Below are positions 11,960-22,640 of a stretch of 64,000 nt of DNA, in pieces. Each line of letters begins with the position of its first letter. The stretch's first letter is position 1. Below the pieces are notes generated by a model. That model ran no database searches, was not told the DNA's origin, and saw only the letters and a list, made by a program, of their open reading frames with translations. The position numbers were made by a program, and so were the translations under genes. The stretch spans positions 1,550,001 to 1,614,000 of the forward strand of contig JANFNE010000003.1 of NCBI GenBank assembly GCA_024867545.1, given 5' to 3'. Source of the DNA: Phytopythium helicoides. Lineage: Eukaryota > Oomycota > Peronosporomycetes > Pythiales > Pythiaceae.

Positions 11960-13496
11960 ATGAGCCCTCCAGATTGGCCGCTGGTGCTCGACGGCGATGA
12001 CTCGGCGGCGTTCGAGGCCGCGCTCGGACTGGTTGGCGACGATTTCGAGCTCGACGACCACCTTGCGAACGCGCTGCTCGCTCCAGAGGAGCTGCAATGC
12101 ACTTCTGTCGGCGGGGCTTCTGTTTCCACGAGAGTGCTCGTGCGAGGCGATTCGAAGGAGATGGAAGTAGTGGACGCGTTTTTGGACGAGTTCGATGCTG
12201 ATCGAAGAGGATGCAGAGGAGTTGAATGAGTGGTCGCCACATTTGAGCGGCACGCCAAGTCCTTCCGAGTCCGATAGCGTGTCGAGTGCCTCGTCCCCTC
12301 AAACGAAGGTCCGAAGTCAGTCGTCTAAACGGAACCGCGTCCGACCGAAGCAAGAGTTGACGAAGCTGCGGAGAGAAGAAAATGAGCTTTCGTACAAGCT
12401 TCGTGAGCTGCGCCTTGAAGCACGTCAGAGGGTTCTCACAGGCACCACGAGCCGGCAAGAAGGTGGCCGTAAACTCCAAACGCGGAAGCACTCACTCGTG
12501 TTCTGGGAGCGTGCCGCCTCTCGCCAAGCGCACCAGCGCGAACGATCAGAGCAAGAGAACCGAAGATTAAGAGCTCAGTTGCAAGTGTATATCCGGCACT
12601 CGCGACAGCTCCAGCAAGCACTTAACAGACGACTGCTTGGATCGGTGCGTTGCTCCTGAAGACTTCTTTAGGTGCTTGCTAGGGCTAACCATGTTGTTCG
12701 GACTATGTCTAGCAGGACAGTGCGCTTGAATTTCCTCGATGGGCTTTGTCCATTCCGACGGATAACGCAGTTATCTTTCGGAAGCTGGCTGCTGATGTCG
12801 ATGCTATTTATCTAAGTCTCGACCTGTCCAGCGCTTCTGTGCCAAAGCAGGACGTTGAGGAAGGGACACCCAACAACCACAATGAAGCATGGAGCTGGCA
12901 AGACGGTCATATTCGAACACAACCGCACTTCGATTGTACCTTTCGAGCTTCGTACTGTCCACCAGGCACTTTGGGGCTCGCTAGGTCGCGAACTCAAGAA
13001 TTCTTCACCCAATCACCAAAGAACGGTATGTTTAACTGACCTCTGGTTAGTCTTTGATCGTCGTATCTCATGACACTTTGACCAATAGGCAGTGGAATAC
13101 TCAGGCGACGTCTTGCACACAAGTGCCAGCGTCATGACCGAGCCCAAGTATAATTTCTTTATGCAGTCGCAATCGGTGGCTCGCAAATACAAGACAAGTG
13201 ACTACGCCCTAGTCATCTCCAAGTCGATCGTCAAGCCTATTGGGAGCGATTGCGGGCTGGTTCTTGGTGCTATCATGACGGAGACCAATATCCGAGTGCT
13301 TACCCAAGTCGAGACAGACGATGGCGAGCCGTTGACATGCATCTCGACGCGTACCACATTGTCACGGGAGGTGCTTGAAGGTCGTTTCGCCCACCATTGG
13401 GGACAGCCAGAGGAGGTGGAGATTACAAGAGCTATTTGGACTCGAGCTATGGATGCGCGCGACCGCAAGCTCGAGGAGTTTTTGCTCCATACGTGA
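11960..13496 (+). CDS. ML7: M96-like coiled-coil protein, two frameshifts
   Basis: Three exons: join(11960..12644,12716..13025,13089..13496), introns 71 and 63 nt. The start MSPPDWPLVLDGDDSAAFEA was chosen over the upstream ATG at 11885 because it resembles the other acidic N-termini. First helix RVRPKQELTKLRREENELSY, second helix FWERAASRQAHQRERSEQEN. Frame changes are needed near 12195-12205 (after LDEFD) and in exon 2 between about 12840 and 12910. Exon 2 is 310 nt, not divisible by three, which fits one extra base. Exon 3 (VEYSGDVLHTSASVMTEPKY, RKYKTSDYALVISKS) is clean. It is a sister of ML6 and ML8. Confidence 0.72.
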
Positions 13497-14170
13497 CGGA
13501 ATCACGACCGAGTTGAGTTTGCACAAGTGACTTCCAGATTTTTTTCGTTAGCTCGTTTCGGCTCAGGTTTTTGAGTGCCGCAACTTCGAAGAGTTTCTGC
13601 TACCAGCGTGCGAAATCGTCACTCGTCATTGGATTTTTGGGTCTCCAGCAAGGTAGATTAGACGATGTAAAACTACCGTCGAAAATAAAGCGATTCTCGC
13701 TACGCCGTTGTCATGCAGCGCGCGAACGCACACTTGCAGTGATGGATGAAACTAGGCCAAGCAATCATTCAGCATGGACCACATCTTTAGCATTTGTTGC
13801 CGGCGGTGGATTTTCTGTCGTCTTTTTGAGCCAAATATCCAGCTCGCTTCAGAAGTGTGAGACTCCTTGGTGAAGCTGCTCTCCAAAGAGTCTCTGCATT
13901 TTGACTGATGCCGTCAAAGAAGTCCGATGGTGGTACTAAAGCTACTGACTGGAGCCATCTGAGCACTGCGATTCCTGAACACCGCGTGAGTGTTAATAGA
14001 CGAGAGAAGCACAGCGATCTCACATAGTGAAAGGTGGAGGAGATTGGAGCGAAGCTTGAGTACCAACCTTGGACTTCCTCAGCTGTCCTGATCACCTCCT
14101 GGCGACTGACGAAGCTGACTCGAAAGTCAGTTGATGCCCTGCTCATTTCGCTCGTTGCTCGCTCTGAGTC
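13497..14170. other. Intergenic region between ML7 and ML8
   Basis: No gene is supported here. An initiator-like sequence lies at its right end (14141-14150), described separately. Confidence 0.4.
14141..14156 (+). promoter_or_regulatory. Inr-like element upstream of ML8
   Basis: GCTCATTTCGCTCGTT lies 15-30 bp before the ML8 start and matches the first part of the oomycete initiator consensus (GCTCATTYYNCAWTTT, from memory). The downstream half matches poorly, so this is weak. Confidence 0.3.
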
Positions 14171-15506
14171 ATGGACCACGACTTTGCACTCGATGGCGAC
14201 GCGACCCTGGAGGCAGCACTGCAGTTCATCAGCGACTGCGATTTTGGTCACGAGCTCGAAGCTGTCGATAGCCAGAGTTGCGTGGACGAAGGTGGTGTTT
14301 TCACAAGCAACGGCACTCCGTCGTCATCAAGCGAGGCGAGTGATGCACAGCCAGCGAACATCCCAGCTCGCGGCAAAAAACGAAGACCAGTGGAAGAGCT
14401 CCGAGAGCTGAGGAAACAGGAGTACGAGCTGTCGGCGAAGGTTGCAGCATTGCGGCTGCAGGCAAGAGATAAACTCTCTCGACAGCGACTGCAGGATGGA
14501 GTTGCGTCGGTTGATGAATGCTCCGGGTTCTGGGAGCGAGTTGCTGCGCGCCAACGAGAGTACCGAACAAGGGCTGAAGCCGAGAACGAGCGGCTTCGAA
14601 CAATTGTGAGCGCACAGATTGAGAAGGCAAGGCGCATGCGCCAGACTTGGCTTAAGCGCACGCAGCCAGCTCTCGAGACACTGGGAACGTTTGGGGCCGA
14701 AAATGCTCCGTCTATCCCTGAAGACAACGATGCAGTGTTCGCTAAGCTGCTAGCTGGGATTGAGAGGATTGCGAGGTGGCACTCCAAGCTCTAGCATCAG
14801 AACGGCGAGAGCCTTCGTCAAAACGAGTGGCCCGTAGCAGCAAAATTCAGGTGAACAAGGAGTACCACGGAGACAGAGACGTCCTAATGGAGTACTTTGC
14901 AGAGGCTTCAATGCCATTCTCACGCGAAGCAGTGGCGTCAGCGGCATGGCAAGCTCTCACACGGGAAAGGTCTTACCGGAATCCCAGCTTTCACCGCGAT
15001 GTACGTGTTCTGTATCTCTTGTTGTGCATTGTTGTTGACTTCCTGACAAGATCATGCAATTCCGTTTTGATGGGCTTGAATAGGTGGTGGACGCATCAGA
15101 TAGCGAGATTAAAAGCAGTGCCAGTCTCGAGATCAAGCTTCCAATGTTCGGGCTCTTCGTGCGGATCCGATTGGTTGCAAGGCGGATTGTCGAGGAGGAT
15201 CACACTGTCATCGTCTTGAAGACTTTTGTCGAGCCCAAGAGCTTGGCAGATCGCCAGGGAATTGGTATGGTTTGCTACGAAACGTTCGTTCGAGTCATAT
15301 CAGTCGGGAAGGAGGCAGCGTCGGCAAGAGTTGAGACGTTTGCTACTTTGCGGGGCAAGGTGCTTAATGGCCCTAATGCCGAGTTTTGGAGGCGCGATTT
15401 CAACGTCCACGTTGCCAAGATGGTCTGGAGCCACGCTCAAGCTACAAGAGCTGAGATCTTGGAAAACATCCTCATTGAGGATGCCGTGACCATGCCGAAG
15501 GAGTAA
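14171..15506 (+). CDS. ML8: M96-like coiled-coil protein lacking intron 1, one frameshift
   Basis: Two exons: join(14171..15000,15084..15506). The first helix (RPVEELRELRKQEYELSAK) and second helix (FWERVAARQREYRTRAEAEN) are followed without interruption by the middle module (SIPEDNDAVFAKLLAGIERI). The first intron of the family is therefore absent at the exact place where ML6 and ML7 have it, while the second (15001-15083, 83 nt) remains. A one-base deletion near 14776 (after GIERIA) moves the frame to ALQALASERREPSSKRVARS. The C-terminal exon (ARRIVEEDHTVIVLKTFVEP) ends at 15506. An Inr-like element sits just upstream. Confidence 0.75.
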
Positions 15507-16103
15507 AGTTCGAACACCCAGAAGAAAGCTGCAGACAAATCCTGTGTGGCGGACGCAAGCAGCAGTTAGGAGGGCTCTCATACCCACGCTATATCGATTA
15601 CATTAGTGCGCACGCAATCTCTCGCAGTGACATTTAGCGTCAAACACTCGGCAAGAATGCTCCCTCAGGTAAAGCAACGAAAATGCCAGGTTCCGTAGAC
15701 ACTCGCTAGTGCCAGATCTGAAGTTGAGATACTCCTCGAGATTTGACTCGAGGTAATTGAATCAGCGATAGTGTGGAGGTGCTGGGCGAACGCCGCTCAC
15801 GAAGGAGACTAACACGGAGATAACAAGAACGATTATATTAGCCCGCTAGGATTTTGGGTGTAGGCGTCTCCACCAACCTTCGGCTGGTTTGCTCTCACTT
15901 CGAGTGCACCCATGCAGTGTAAACGCGCATGATGTAAATCGTCAGGGAAAATCCAGTTCTGTAGCATGTCACAGACATCGGGATGCTTTTATCGGTGGCA
16001 GTGCAATGCTGGTATCTTCGCGTGTGCTCAGCACTACTGTTACCAGTTGGTGGGGATAGACCAGTTGACCCCTCACTTCTTCTTTTCCACGGCCCGGAGC
16101 ACC
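15507..16103. other. Intergenic region between ML8 and ML9
   Basis: About 600 bp without a recognisable gene. A pyrimidine-rich CTCACTTCTTCTTTT at about 16073-16087, just before the ML9 start, could be its initiator region. Confidence 0.35.
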
Positions 16104-17615
16104 ATGGACATGGAGGACTTCGAGCTGGTGGTGGAAGACCTCGATGAGCTCTTTGGTCCCGACATGGCACTCTTCTCACCGCTGTCTGCAACCACTGAAA
16201 CTCAATATTCGGCTGCAATGTTTGGCGTGCTGGAGGGGCCTTTACCGATACACCTCGTTGGTGTGGTCAACGACGAGGCCCCCAGAACTGAAGGCACGGT
16301 GTCGCCGTCGTCATCTTCCCGATCGATACACAGTAGCGCTTCCGGGACCGACACGTTTCGCGACAACGATCGAGCAATCGGTCCCTTCACGAGCCAGCAG
16401 CGATCCAGAGTGACCACGAAGGAGCGAATCCGCCTACTCCACACTGAGGCAAGCCAGCTCGTTCTCGTGCTTCAGGCAACTCAAAAGAGGATCAAGGCGT
16501 TGGCTCAAGCCCAGAAAGGCGACGCAGTCACACACTCACAACGCTCGAGTGAGCCCATGTGGGAGTCTATTGCAGCCAGGCAGCAAAAGTATCGCGAGGA
16601 GTCCGAGTCCAAGAACGCACATCTGCGAAAGTTGGTGGAGTCACAGACTCGGTACTTGCGGAGTGTACGGCGTGCTCTTCGGCGACAACCAAATCGTGAG
16701 GTAAGCAGATACTCTATTCCTGCGTTGAACTTCAGACATCAGCTTTATGCAATTGATGGTGATCTGGAACAGGAAGTGGGTATTGCAATCAGCTCTCTTA
16801 CTCCGACCAACTGCCAGCGCATACCTCGAGAAGTCGACACGGTTAGTACATTTGGCAGCCTTCTGGGCCGTTTGGACGAACAATACTCTCGCGTCAATCA
16901 AATCTGGGCAACGCTTGGCTTCCCAGATCTGCCTTGCCCAGGCCGGCAATGCCTGACGGACAAGCAAACTGTCCGTAACGAAGCTCGAATCGAGTTTATT
17001 AGCCGATCAACCTTGCCATTCAAGATCAAGGCAGTCGAGGAGACGATTTGGAAATATTTGCTTGATGTTCGCCTTCGACAATCGACTGTGAAATCTGCAA
17101 AGGTATGTCTTACTAATGAGGTGTTGGACTTTGCTGCAAGTGATCTGAAAACGAGTGTGCTATACGTTTAGCTGGTTGACTACCGCGACAGAACCATCCA
17201 GGTGAGCTTTTCGATAGAAAGCAACTACAACGGGTTAGTGGCCAGTAACACCTCCAGCGCCGTCTCCCGCAAGTTTGTAGAGTGCGACCGTGTTGTTTTC
17301 GTGACACTATTGGTTACCGAACCTTTCGTGAAAAACCACGTTGCAATTGATGGTCTCAAGTTTTTCACTACTATAGTGCGCGTCCTCAAACCGGGAAGCA
17401 GTATGCCCGACGGGTCCCGCGCTACTGTGATGGAATCATTTTGGAGTACAAGAGGCTACGATGTCGACGGAGTGAGCAAGTGTCCGTCGTGGAAGCTTGA
17501 GCCATTCCATGAGCAGGGAATCGGGGCGATGGAAGCAGCAATTGCTGGGGAGCAAGGTGTCGTGGAAGATCTGCTTGTTCGATCGGAGATCAGGAACAGG
17601 CCAACGAGGCTGTGA
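16104..17615 (+). CDS. ML9: M96-like coiled-coil protein, intact
   Basis: Intact copy of about 456 aa: join(16104..16700,16773..17102,17172..17615). The start ATG lies in CACCATGGA; the frame is open further upstream, but this is where acidic family-like sequence begins (MDMEDFELVVEDLDELFGPD). Its first helix (about residues 104-134) is less basic than in other subgroups. The second helix starts at W153 (WESIAARQQKYREESESKN). The middle module has FPDLPCPGRQCLTDKQ and RSTLPFKIKAVEETIW; the C-terminal exon has SRKFVECDRVVFVTLL. Intron 1 (72 nt) is divisible by three and free of stops, so an intron-retained isoform would stay in frame. ML10 is its broken duplicate. Confidence 0.82.
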
Positions 17616-18166
17616 GACCCCCATCCTCGTACTTGCGCTTGCTTCACATCAGTTGATTCATCAATGAGTGCAAATGGATTTTCGCTGCCGTCACGATCGC
17701 CAATCGCCCAGAGTTATGTGCGTGATACCGCTCACCTCCACCACTAGTTTTGTCGATGTTTACAGCCAACTGCAGGGGTGGGCATTGCAACAATCCCGGA
17801 TTTTTGTCCCGGCATCCGGAGATCTCGGACTGAATGGTCTCGCACCGCCAGTTGATCGATTAAAAACCACGCAACTGAGCTGGGGAGAAGACTTTATGGT
17901 TAGAGTTGGTCGGCCTCGTAGTGTATCATAGCAGCAGCTTGAAAGGAATGGGACGCCCAATCTATCCCGGAGGAGCTGCACTCTCCACCATCCTCAGCTG
18001 GTTTCGGAGGCAAGAAATTGCTAGGGATCTTGTCGCAAGACCCTTGCATTGATCAGCTCACTCAGCAAAGACGGGTGCGATCACAAACGCATAATTAGCA
18101 TGGCCTGCTCAGTTTGAGACAGACAAGCAATGATGCAGAGAAACTCGCTGTGATCTCGCAGGGATC
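17616..18166. other. Intergenic region between ML9 and ML10
   Basis: About 550 bp; no gene recognised. Confidence 0.4.
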
Positions 18167-19643
18167 ATGAGCGATCTGGGCGACCTCTTTCAGGGAGACG
18201 ACCACGACCCGCTGTTCCCCATGCCGAACCCGTCGAGTGAGCGTTGTCTTAGCAGCGCCAGTCTTCCGTATACTGCTGTTGCGATTGTCCCGGCTAGTTC
18301 TTCGGACGACGACAACAACTCGAGCAGTGCTTCCTCGCCTTCGACGTCAATTGGCACGGGCAGGGATCCTTCTCCTCGATGGTTGGATATCAAGCGAACT
18401 GTTGAAGGAAACTCAAGCCACTTCCAGAACTCTCGGCTTTACGTCGCCAGCGAATTACGATGAAGAACCGATCAGAACGCTGCAAGAGGAAGTCGATCAT
18501 CTCGCAGAAAGACTTGTGAATGCACAAGAAGAGCATCGCAAAAGCGGAAAAGAGTAACGATACGAGCTGCAGTGCGCCGTATCAGATATTATGGGAGCAA
18601 ATTGCATTAGGACAGCTGAGGTACCGAGAGAAATCCGAAGGCGAGAACCTGCACTTGCGTCAGCTTGTCGAGTCACAGACTCGTTACTTGAAAAGCGTAC
18701 GCTGAGCTAGTCGCCGACGACTAAATCGCGAGGTACATTCAAACTGCTGAGTTCTGTTGTGGATACGTTGATAGTGCTAACTTGACACCTATTTGTCCGC
18801 CGTCCAGCACGTTCAGCAAGCGATCAGCGCGCTTGCGTCGGATATTCGACAGCGTAGGCCTCGCTAAGTCAGGTACACGAGCATTTATGATAAGCTCATG
18901 TGTGGATTGGACACACAATATGCTGGAGTTGACTGTGTGTTGGAGCAGCTTTCTATCGGAGACCTTGCCTGCCCAGGCCGAAAGTGTGTTACAAGCACTC
19001 AGACAGTGCGAGACGAGGTGCGAATCGAGTTCATCAACCGCGTCAAGCTGCCGTTCAGAATCGAGGCTGCGGAGAAAGTTAAGTGCAATTACTTGTTTGA
19101 TGCCCGCCTTCAACTTTCATCCGTGGAGTTTGCAGAGGTCAGTGAACCCAATCTGCTCGTGGGTGAGCCATAAGTTTGAACATAGCTCTCATCCTCGTTT
19201 CGTTATCACAGATGGTTGACTGCCGCGACAGCACCGTTCAAGCCAACGTATCCATGAAGAACAAGTACAACGGGCTGGAGCTCAGCAACAAGTTAATTGG
19301 TGAATCTCACAAGCGCGTGGAGTCAAATCGCGTCGTTTTTGTCAGCCTTTCCGTCACTGAGCCACAACTGAAGAATAAAGTTGACATCGACGGGGTCAAG
19401 TTCTTCACGGCAACAGTGCGTGCGCTTAGCGATGGTGAAGGGCTCGCCTACGGCAGTCAAACTACCATTCTGGAGTCTTTCTGGAGCACTCGAGCGTATG
19501 ACGAGGATGGGATCAGCACCTGCCCGTCGTGGAAACTGGAGCCTTACATCGACCGCGGCATTGGAGCGATGGATGAGGCGATTGCAAGAGAGCACGAGAT
19601 CATCGAGGATCTTTTCGTGCAAATGTCGTGCAACGGACTCTGA
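18167..19643 (+). pseudogene. ML10: decayed duplicate of ML9
   Basis: Exons about 18167-18732, 18808-19137 and 19212-19643 can be lined up with ML9, with both introns retained (75 and 74 nt). Exon 1 requires at least two frame changes. It also carries a TGA at 18703-18705 where ML9 has an arginine codon (after QTRYLKSVR). Exon 2 has a TAA at 18865-18867 and another frame change before YDKLMCGLDTQYAGVD. The second half is well kept (LACPGRKCVTSTQTVRDEVR; SHKRVESNRVVFVSLSVTEP). Two nonsense codons plus several indels make this a real pseudogene rather than a sequencing artefact. Confidence 0.8.
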
Positions 19644-20791
19644 GCGTGGGGTTGTATTCTGGCGTCGATGTACGGTTATTTCTCATCGTCTGGAAAGTCT
19701 GGGAATGGAATGTTTGCCTTTCATGGCCATCGTGGATTCCAGATCCCAGCCCTACCAACCACATGTCAATTGACTGGAACTATCACCGAGCAGGATGAAT
19801 CATTGGCTGAAGGCCGGATCACTTCGTCGCCTTGATTTGGGGATAGCTCTCCGTGAAGAGACAACAGGCTCTGGGTGTAAATTCGACTGAGTCCAAGCCC
19901 TGCGAGCACATGTGTCGTACGGTTGGGAATATCCTGCACGGCCCACAACGGTTGGAGGAATGATGGATACATTAGCGGCCGATCGACATGACACACGGAC
20001 GAAGAATCCAAGTCTCGCGTGGTAAAGCCGACATGTAGATCGGAACGAGCGTTCCGTCCGGGCAAACTGACTGTCTGTGACCGTCACCTGCTTCAACTTC
20101 GTGATGTCGGGTGGGCGACTACCAACATTCCATCGGCACTATCGAAGCGCATGATTTGCGCTTACGCCAACGTTGCACTTGAGGCAGTACTCGTATAACT
20201 ACCTATCACATCGCATCATTTTAATTGTAAAACAGCATTTTCCTTACATGAATAGCATGATGGATAAAGCTGTGATGACCGTTGCAGAGCTTAGCATTCA
20301 TCTCGCGGACATGCTTGACAGCCATCTCGATCACGATCAGCGCTCGCTCCACACGGAGCGATGCTGGATAAAGTGGCGTGGCATCGTGGTCTTTCCCGCC
20401 ACGAGAGCTCGATTTTTGGATACAGAGCGGGCTCGACATGGCTCTTCAACAGGCGTGATAGGTGATTTCAGGGGCGGACCAGCGTCTGCTTGAAGCAATG
20501 GCCATTTGACACGTAAGAGCGGTAGAGTCCAGTCGGCTTCGCCTTCTTGCCTGTTACGGCGATGGAATTGCCGTGCGGTCGTCGCAGCGAGCTGCCTCTG
20601 GTTGTACCCAACACCAAGCGGCTGGTGAAAGCGGAATGGAATGGGACACGCACTTGACATTCATCCGGCAAGGACCAAGACCGCAACTTCCGATGTGTGT
20701 GCTCCTGCATATCGCTTTCCGCCCGACGCGTCACGAAACTGATCAGTCGCTGATTAACGGCATATGATGTCACTACCTCGCAGCCATCAAC
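19644..20791. other. Intergenic region between ML10 and ML11
   Basis: The longest gap of the left half (1.15 kb). Several open frames of 60-110 codons exist on both strands, but none has a recognisable motif or a paralogue in the window. Confidence 0.4.
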
Positions 20792-21535
20792 ATGGATACA
20801 TCCGACGACGAAGGCATGCGCCACACGCTCGAGGAGACGCTCGAACGCCTTGATGCGTATCCCACAGGCGACGTGCAGCTCACTGAGACGGAGATCAAGG
20901 TGGAAGACGCCGAGCCCGACCCCGAAGCGATCGAGTCGATCATGCAAATGCTTGCCGAGAGTGGCTGGGAGTACGAAGGCAAAGACGCGACCCCTGGCTC
21001 AACGAATGAGCCGATCCCCGCTGAGCACCCTGCCATCAAGACCCCGGCTACCATGTCAAACCCAGCTAGTGCTCAACCTGGCGGGATCGATGTCCAACCT
21101 TTACCTGCATTCCCCAGTTTTGGTGCAAGTCGACATCGCAGCACCGCGCTGGACAGCATCGACGTGATCCTCAACCAGCGGATCGGTCGCGGCCGAGCGC
21201 GAGAGCAACTCATTCAACTGCGAGCTGTCGTGCAAGCGCTCGAGGCTCGGTTGTTCCAGCTCCAGCAGGAAAATATGTTCCGGGCCATGGTAAACCTGTC
21301 TGGGGTAGCTACTCCTTCTTCCAGTTCCGAGAGCCCGCAGCCGCAATCGCCACCCACCGCCTCGCAAGCCGGAGATGTGGAAATGTGGCGCCAGATCGCA
21401 GAGCGGCAATATGAGGCGCGGCGACGTGTCGAAGAGGAGAACGCGCGCCTGAGATCAAGCCTCCAGGCGCAGATCGAGGTCGCACGAAGACTGGAGAGAA
21501 TCCTGAAAAAGCGACAGCCAAGTGATCTACCTTGA
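20792..21535 (+). CDS. ML11: coiled-coil-only member of the family
   Basis: Single-exon 247-aa protein. The N-terminus is acidic (MDTSDDEGMRHTLEETLERL). The first helix is at about residues 130-165 (RGRAREQLIQLRAVVQALEA) and the second begins MWRQIAERQYEARRRVEEEN. It stops at KKRQPSDLP, exactly where other copies have the first splice donor. No donor and no middle or C-terminal module follow in the next kilobase. The coiled-coil half is undamaged, so this looks like a genuine short form, which could heterodimerise with full-length copies (inference). Confidence 0.78.
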   Translation: MDTSDDEGMRHTLEETLERLDAYPTGDVQLTETEIKVEDAEPDPEAIESIMQMLAESGWEYEGKDATPGSTNEPIPAEHPAIKTPATMSNPASAQPGGIDVQPLPAFPSFGASRHRSTALDSIDVILNQRIGRGRAREQLIQLRAVVQALEARLFQLQQENMFRAMVNLSGVATPSSSSESPQPQSPPTASQAGDVEMWRQIAERQYEARRRVEEENARLRSSLQAQIEVARRLERILKKRQPSDLP

Positions 21536-22640
21536 TGGATTCTTGGCTCGCCCGCACTCGTGGCCGACGTGCACTAGGTAGGTATTTGATTAGGTTGTGC
21601 GTATCTGTGAAGAAGCAAAATGCCGTGGCGGCCTTCATGGCTCTCAATCGAACGCTCTGCGGATTTTCTAGCTCGCCATTTCGTTCACGGTAATTGAGCT
21701 TGAGAGCAATCAAGATGATTACCCAGGCTAAAAGGTATACAAGCAAAAAGTAAACACCGGCTTTATGCCGCCAAGGGCAGCTTTTGCATGCTACAATCTG
21801 AGCCGTGAACTTTGAAGGCAACGCTGTGAGACGCATCGTGTTTACAATGGAGGGAAGAGTGTCATCACAGCCTGCTCGAGGCGTCAATCGATTACTTTCT
21901 GCTGTCCGGAGAGCTCTTGTTGGTCAAGATGACCAGCATCTGACCAATGGATTTTCCTGGATTTTCACGCACTCCTGCTGTTCGTTCGCGACGTCACACA
22001 GCCCGCCAAAGCTCTCACCAGAGGTTCGTTCGTCTGGACCACGTGTAGATAGGTCGCCTCTGTCCGTTGTCAAGTCGAGTACCATCCCCAGCATTCGCAG
22101 CACGTGCAGTGGCATGAAGATTACAAGTCCTCTCCGCCGGCAACGTGAGCACAGCCGGCGCATTGACTCACTCGGCTGTGCAAGCTTGAAGATCTGCGTT
22201 AGCACGCCACCGAAGACGCCACCCTCGGTTCAATCAGTACATTATGCTCTATATCGGCTTATTGTACTCTATCATGTTAGCATGCTGTGAGTATTATCGA
22301 TAGTCAGACCCGCGTAATCGCTCGAGTCGCGCGTGGCGTCATCCTTTGACGGGAGCTGCTCGCCACCTACGGTACGCATCAGTCGCCTCGAAGTCCTCTA
22401 CACGTCGAGAGACCGCTCCTCCTCGCGCTCTCGGTGGCGCTTGGCGGGCAGAAGACGCTCGAGAGCGTACTGTACGAGCAGCTGCAGGGCTCGCCTGGGC
22501 CAGAACCGCCACCTGCCTCGTCCAGCCGCTCTGTCCGATCCCTAGGTCGCCCGCCTCGCGGTCAGCGGATGACGCTGAGCCATTGCGAGTTTGGCGCTCA
22601 GCGAGCCAAGCCCCCTCGGCCCAGCGGACGTCCGACCGCC
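21536..22640. other. Intergenic region between ML11 and ML12
   Basis: About 1.1 kb. On the minus strand, within 21309-21887, a frame contains one strong hydrophobic segment (AGVYFLLVYLLAWVIILIAL) flanked by basic residues. It runs into the antisense of ML11, so its start and end are unclear; it may be a remnant of a membrane protein. Nothing else is recognised. Confidence 0.3.

Noticed and set aside
20337..20947. Minus-strand gene upstream of ML11
   Set aside because: Frames overlap the antisense of ML11 and show no coherent domain or splice structure.
22141..22205. Possible RxLR or Crinkler effector
   Set aside because: Arginine-rich stretches occur, but no signal peptide followed by RxLR-EER or LFLAK motif was found anywhere in the window.
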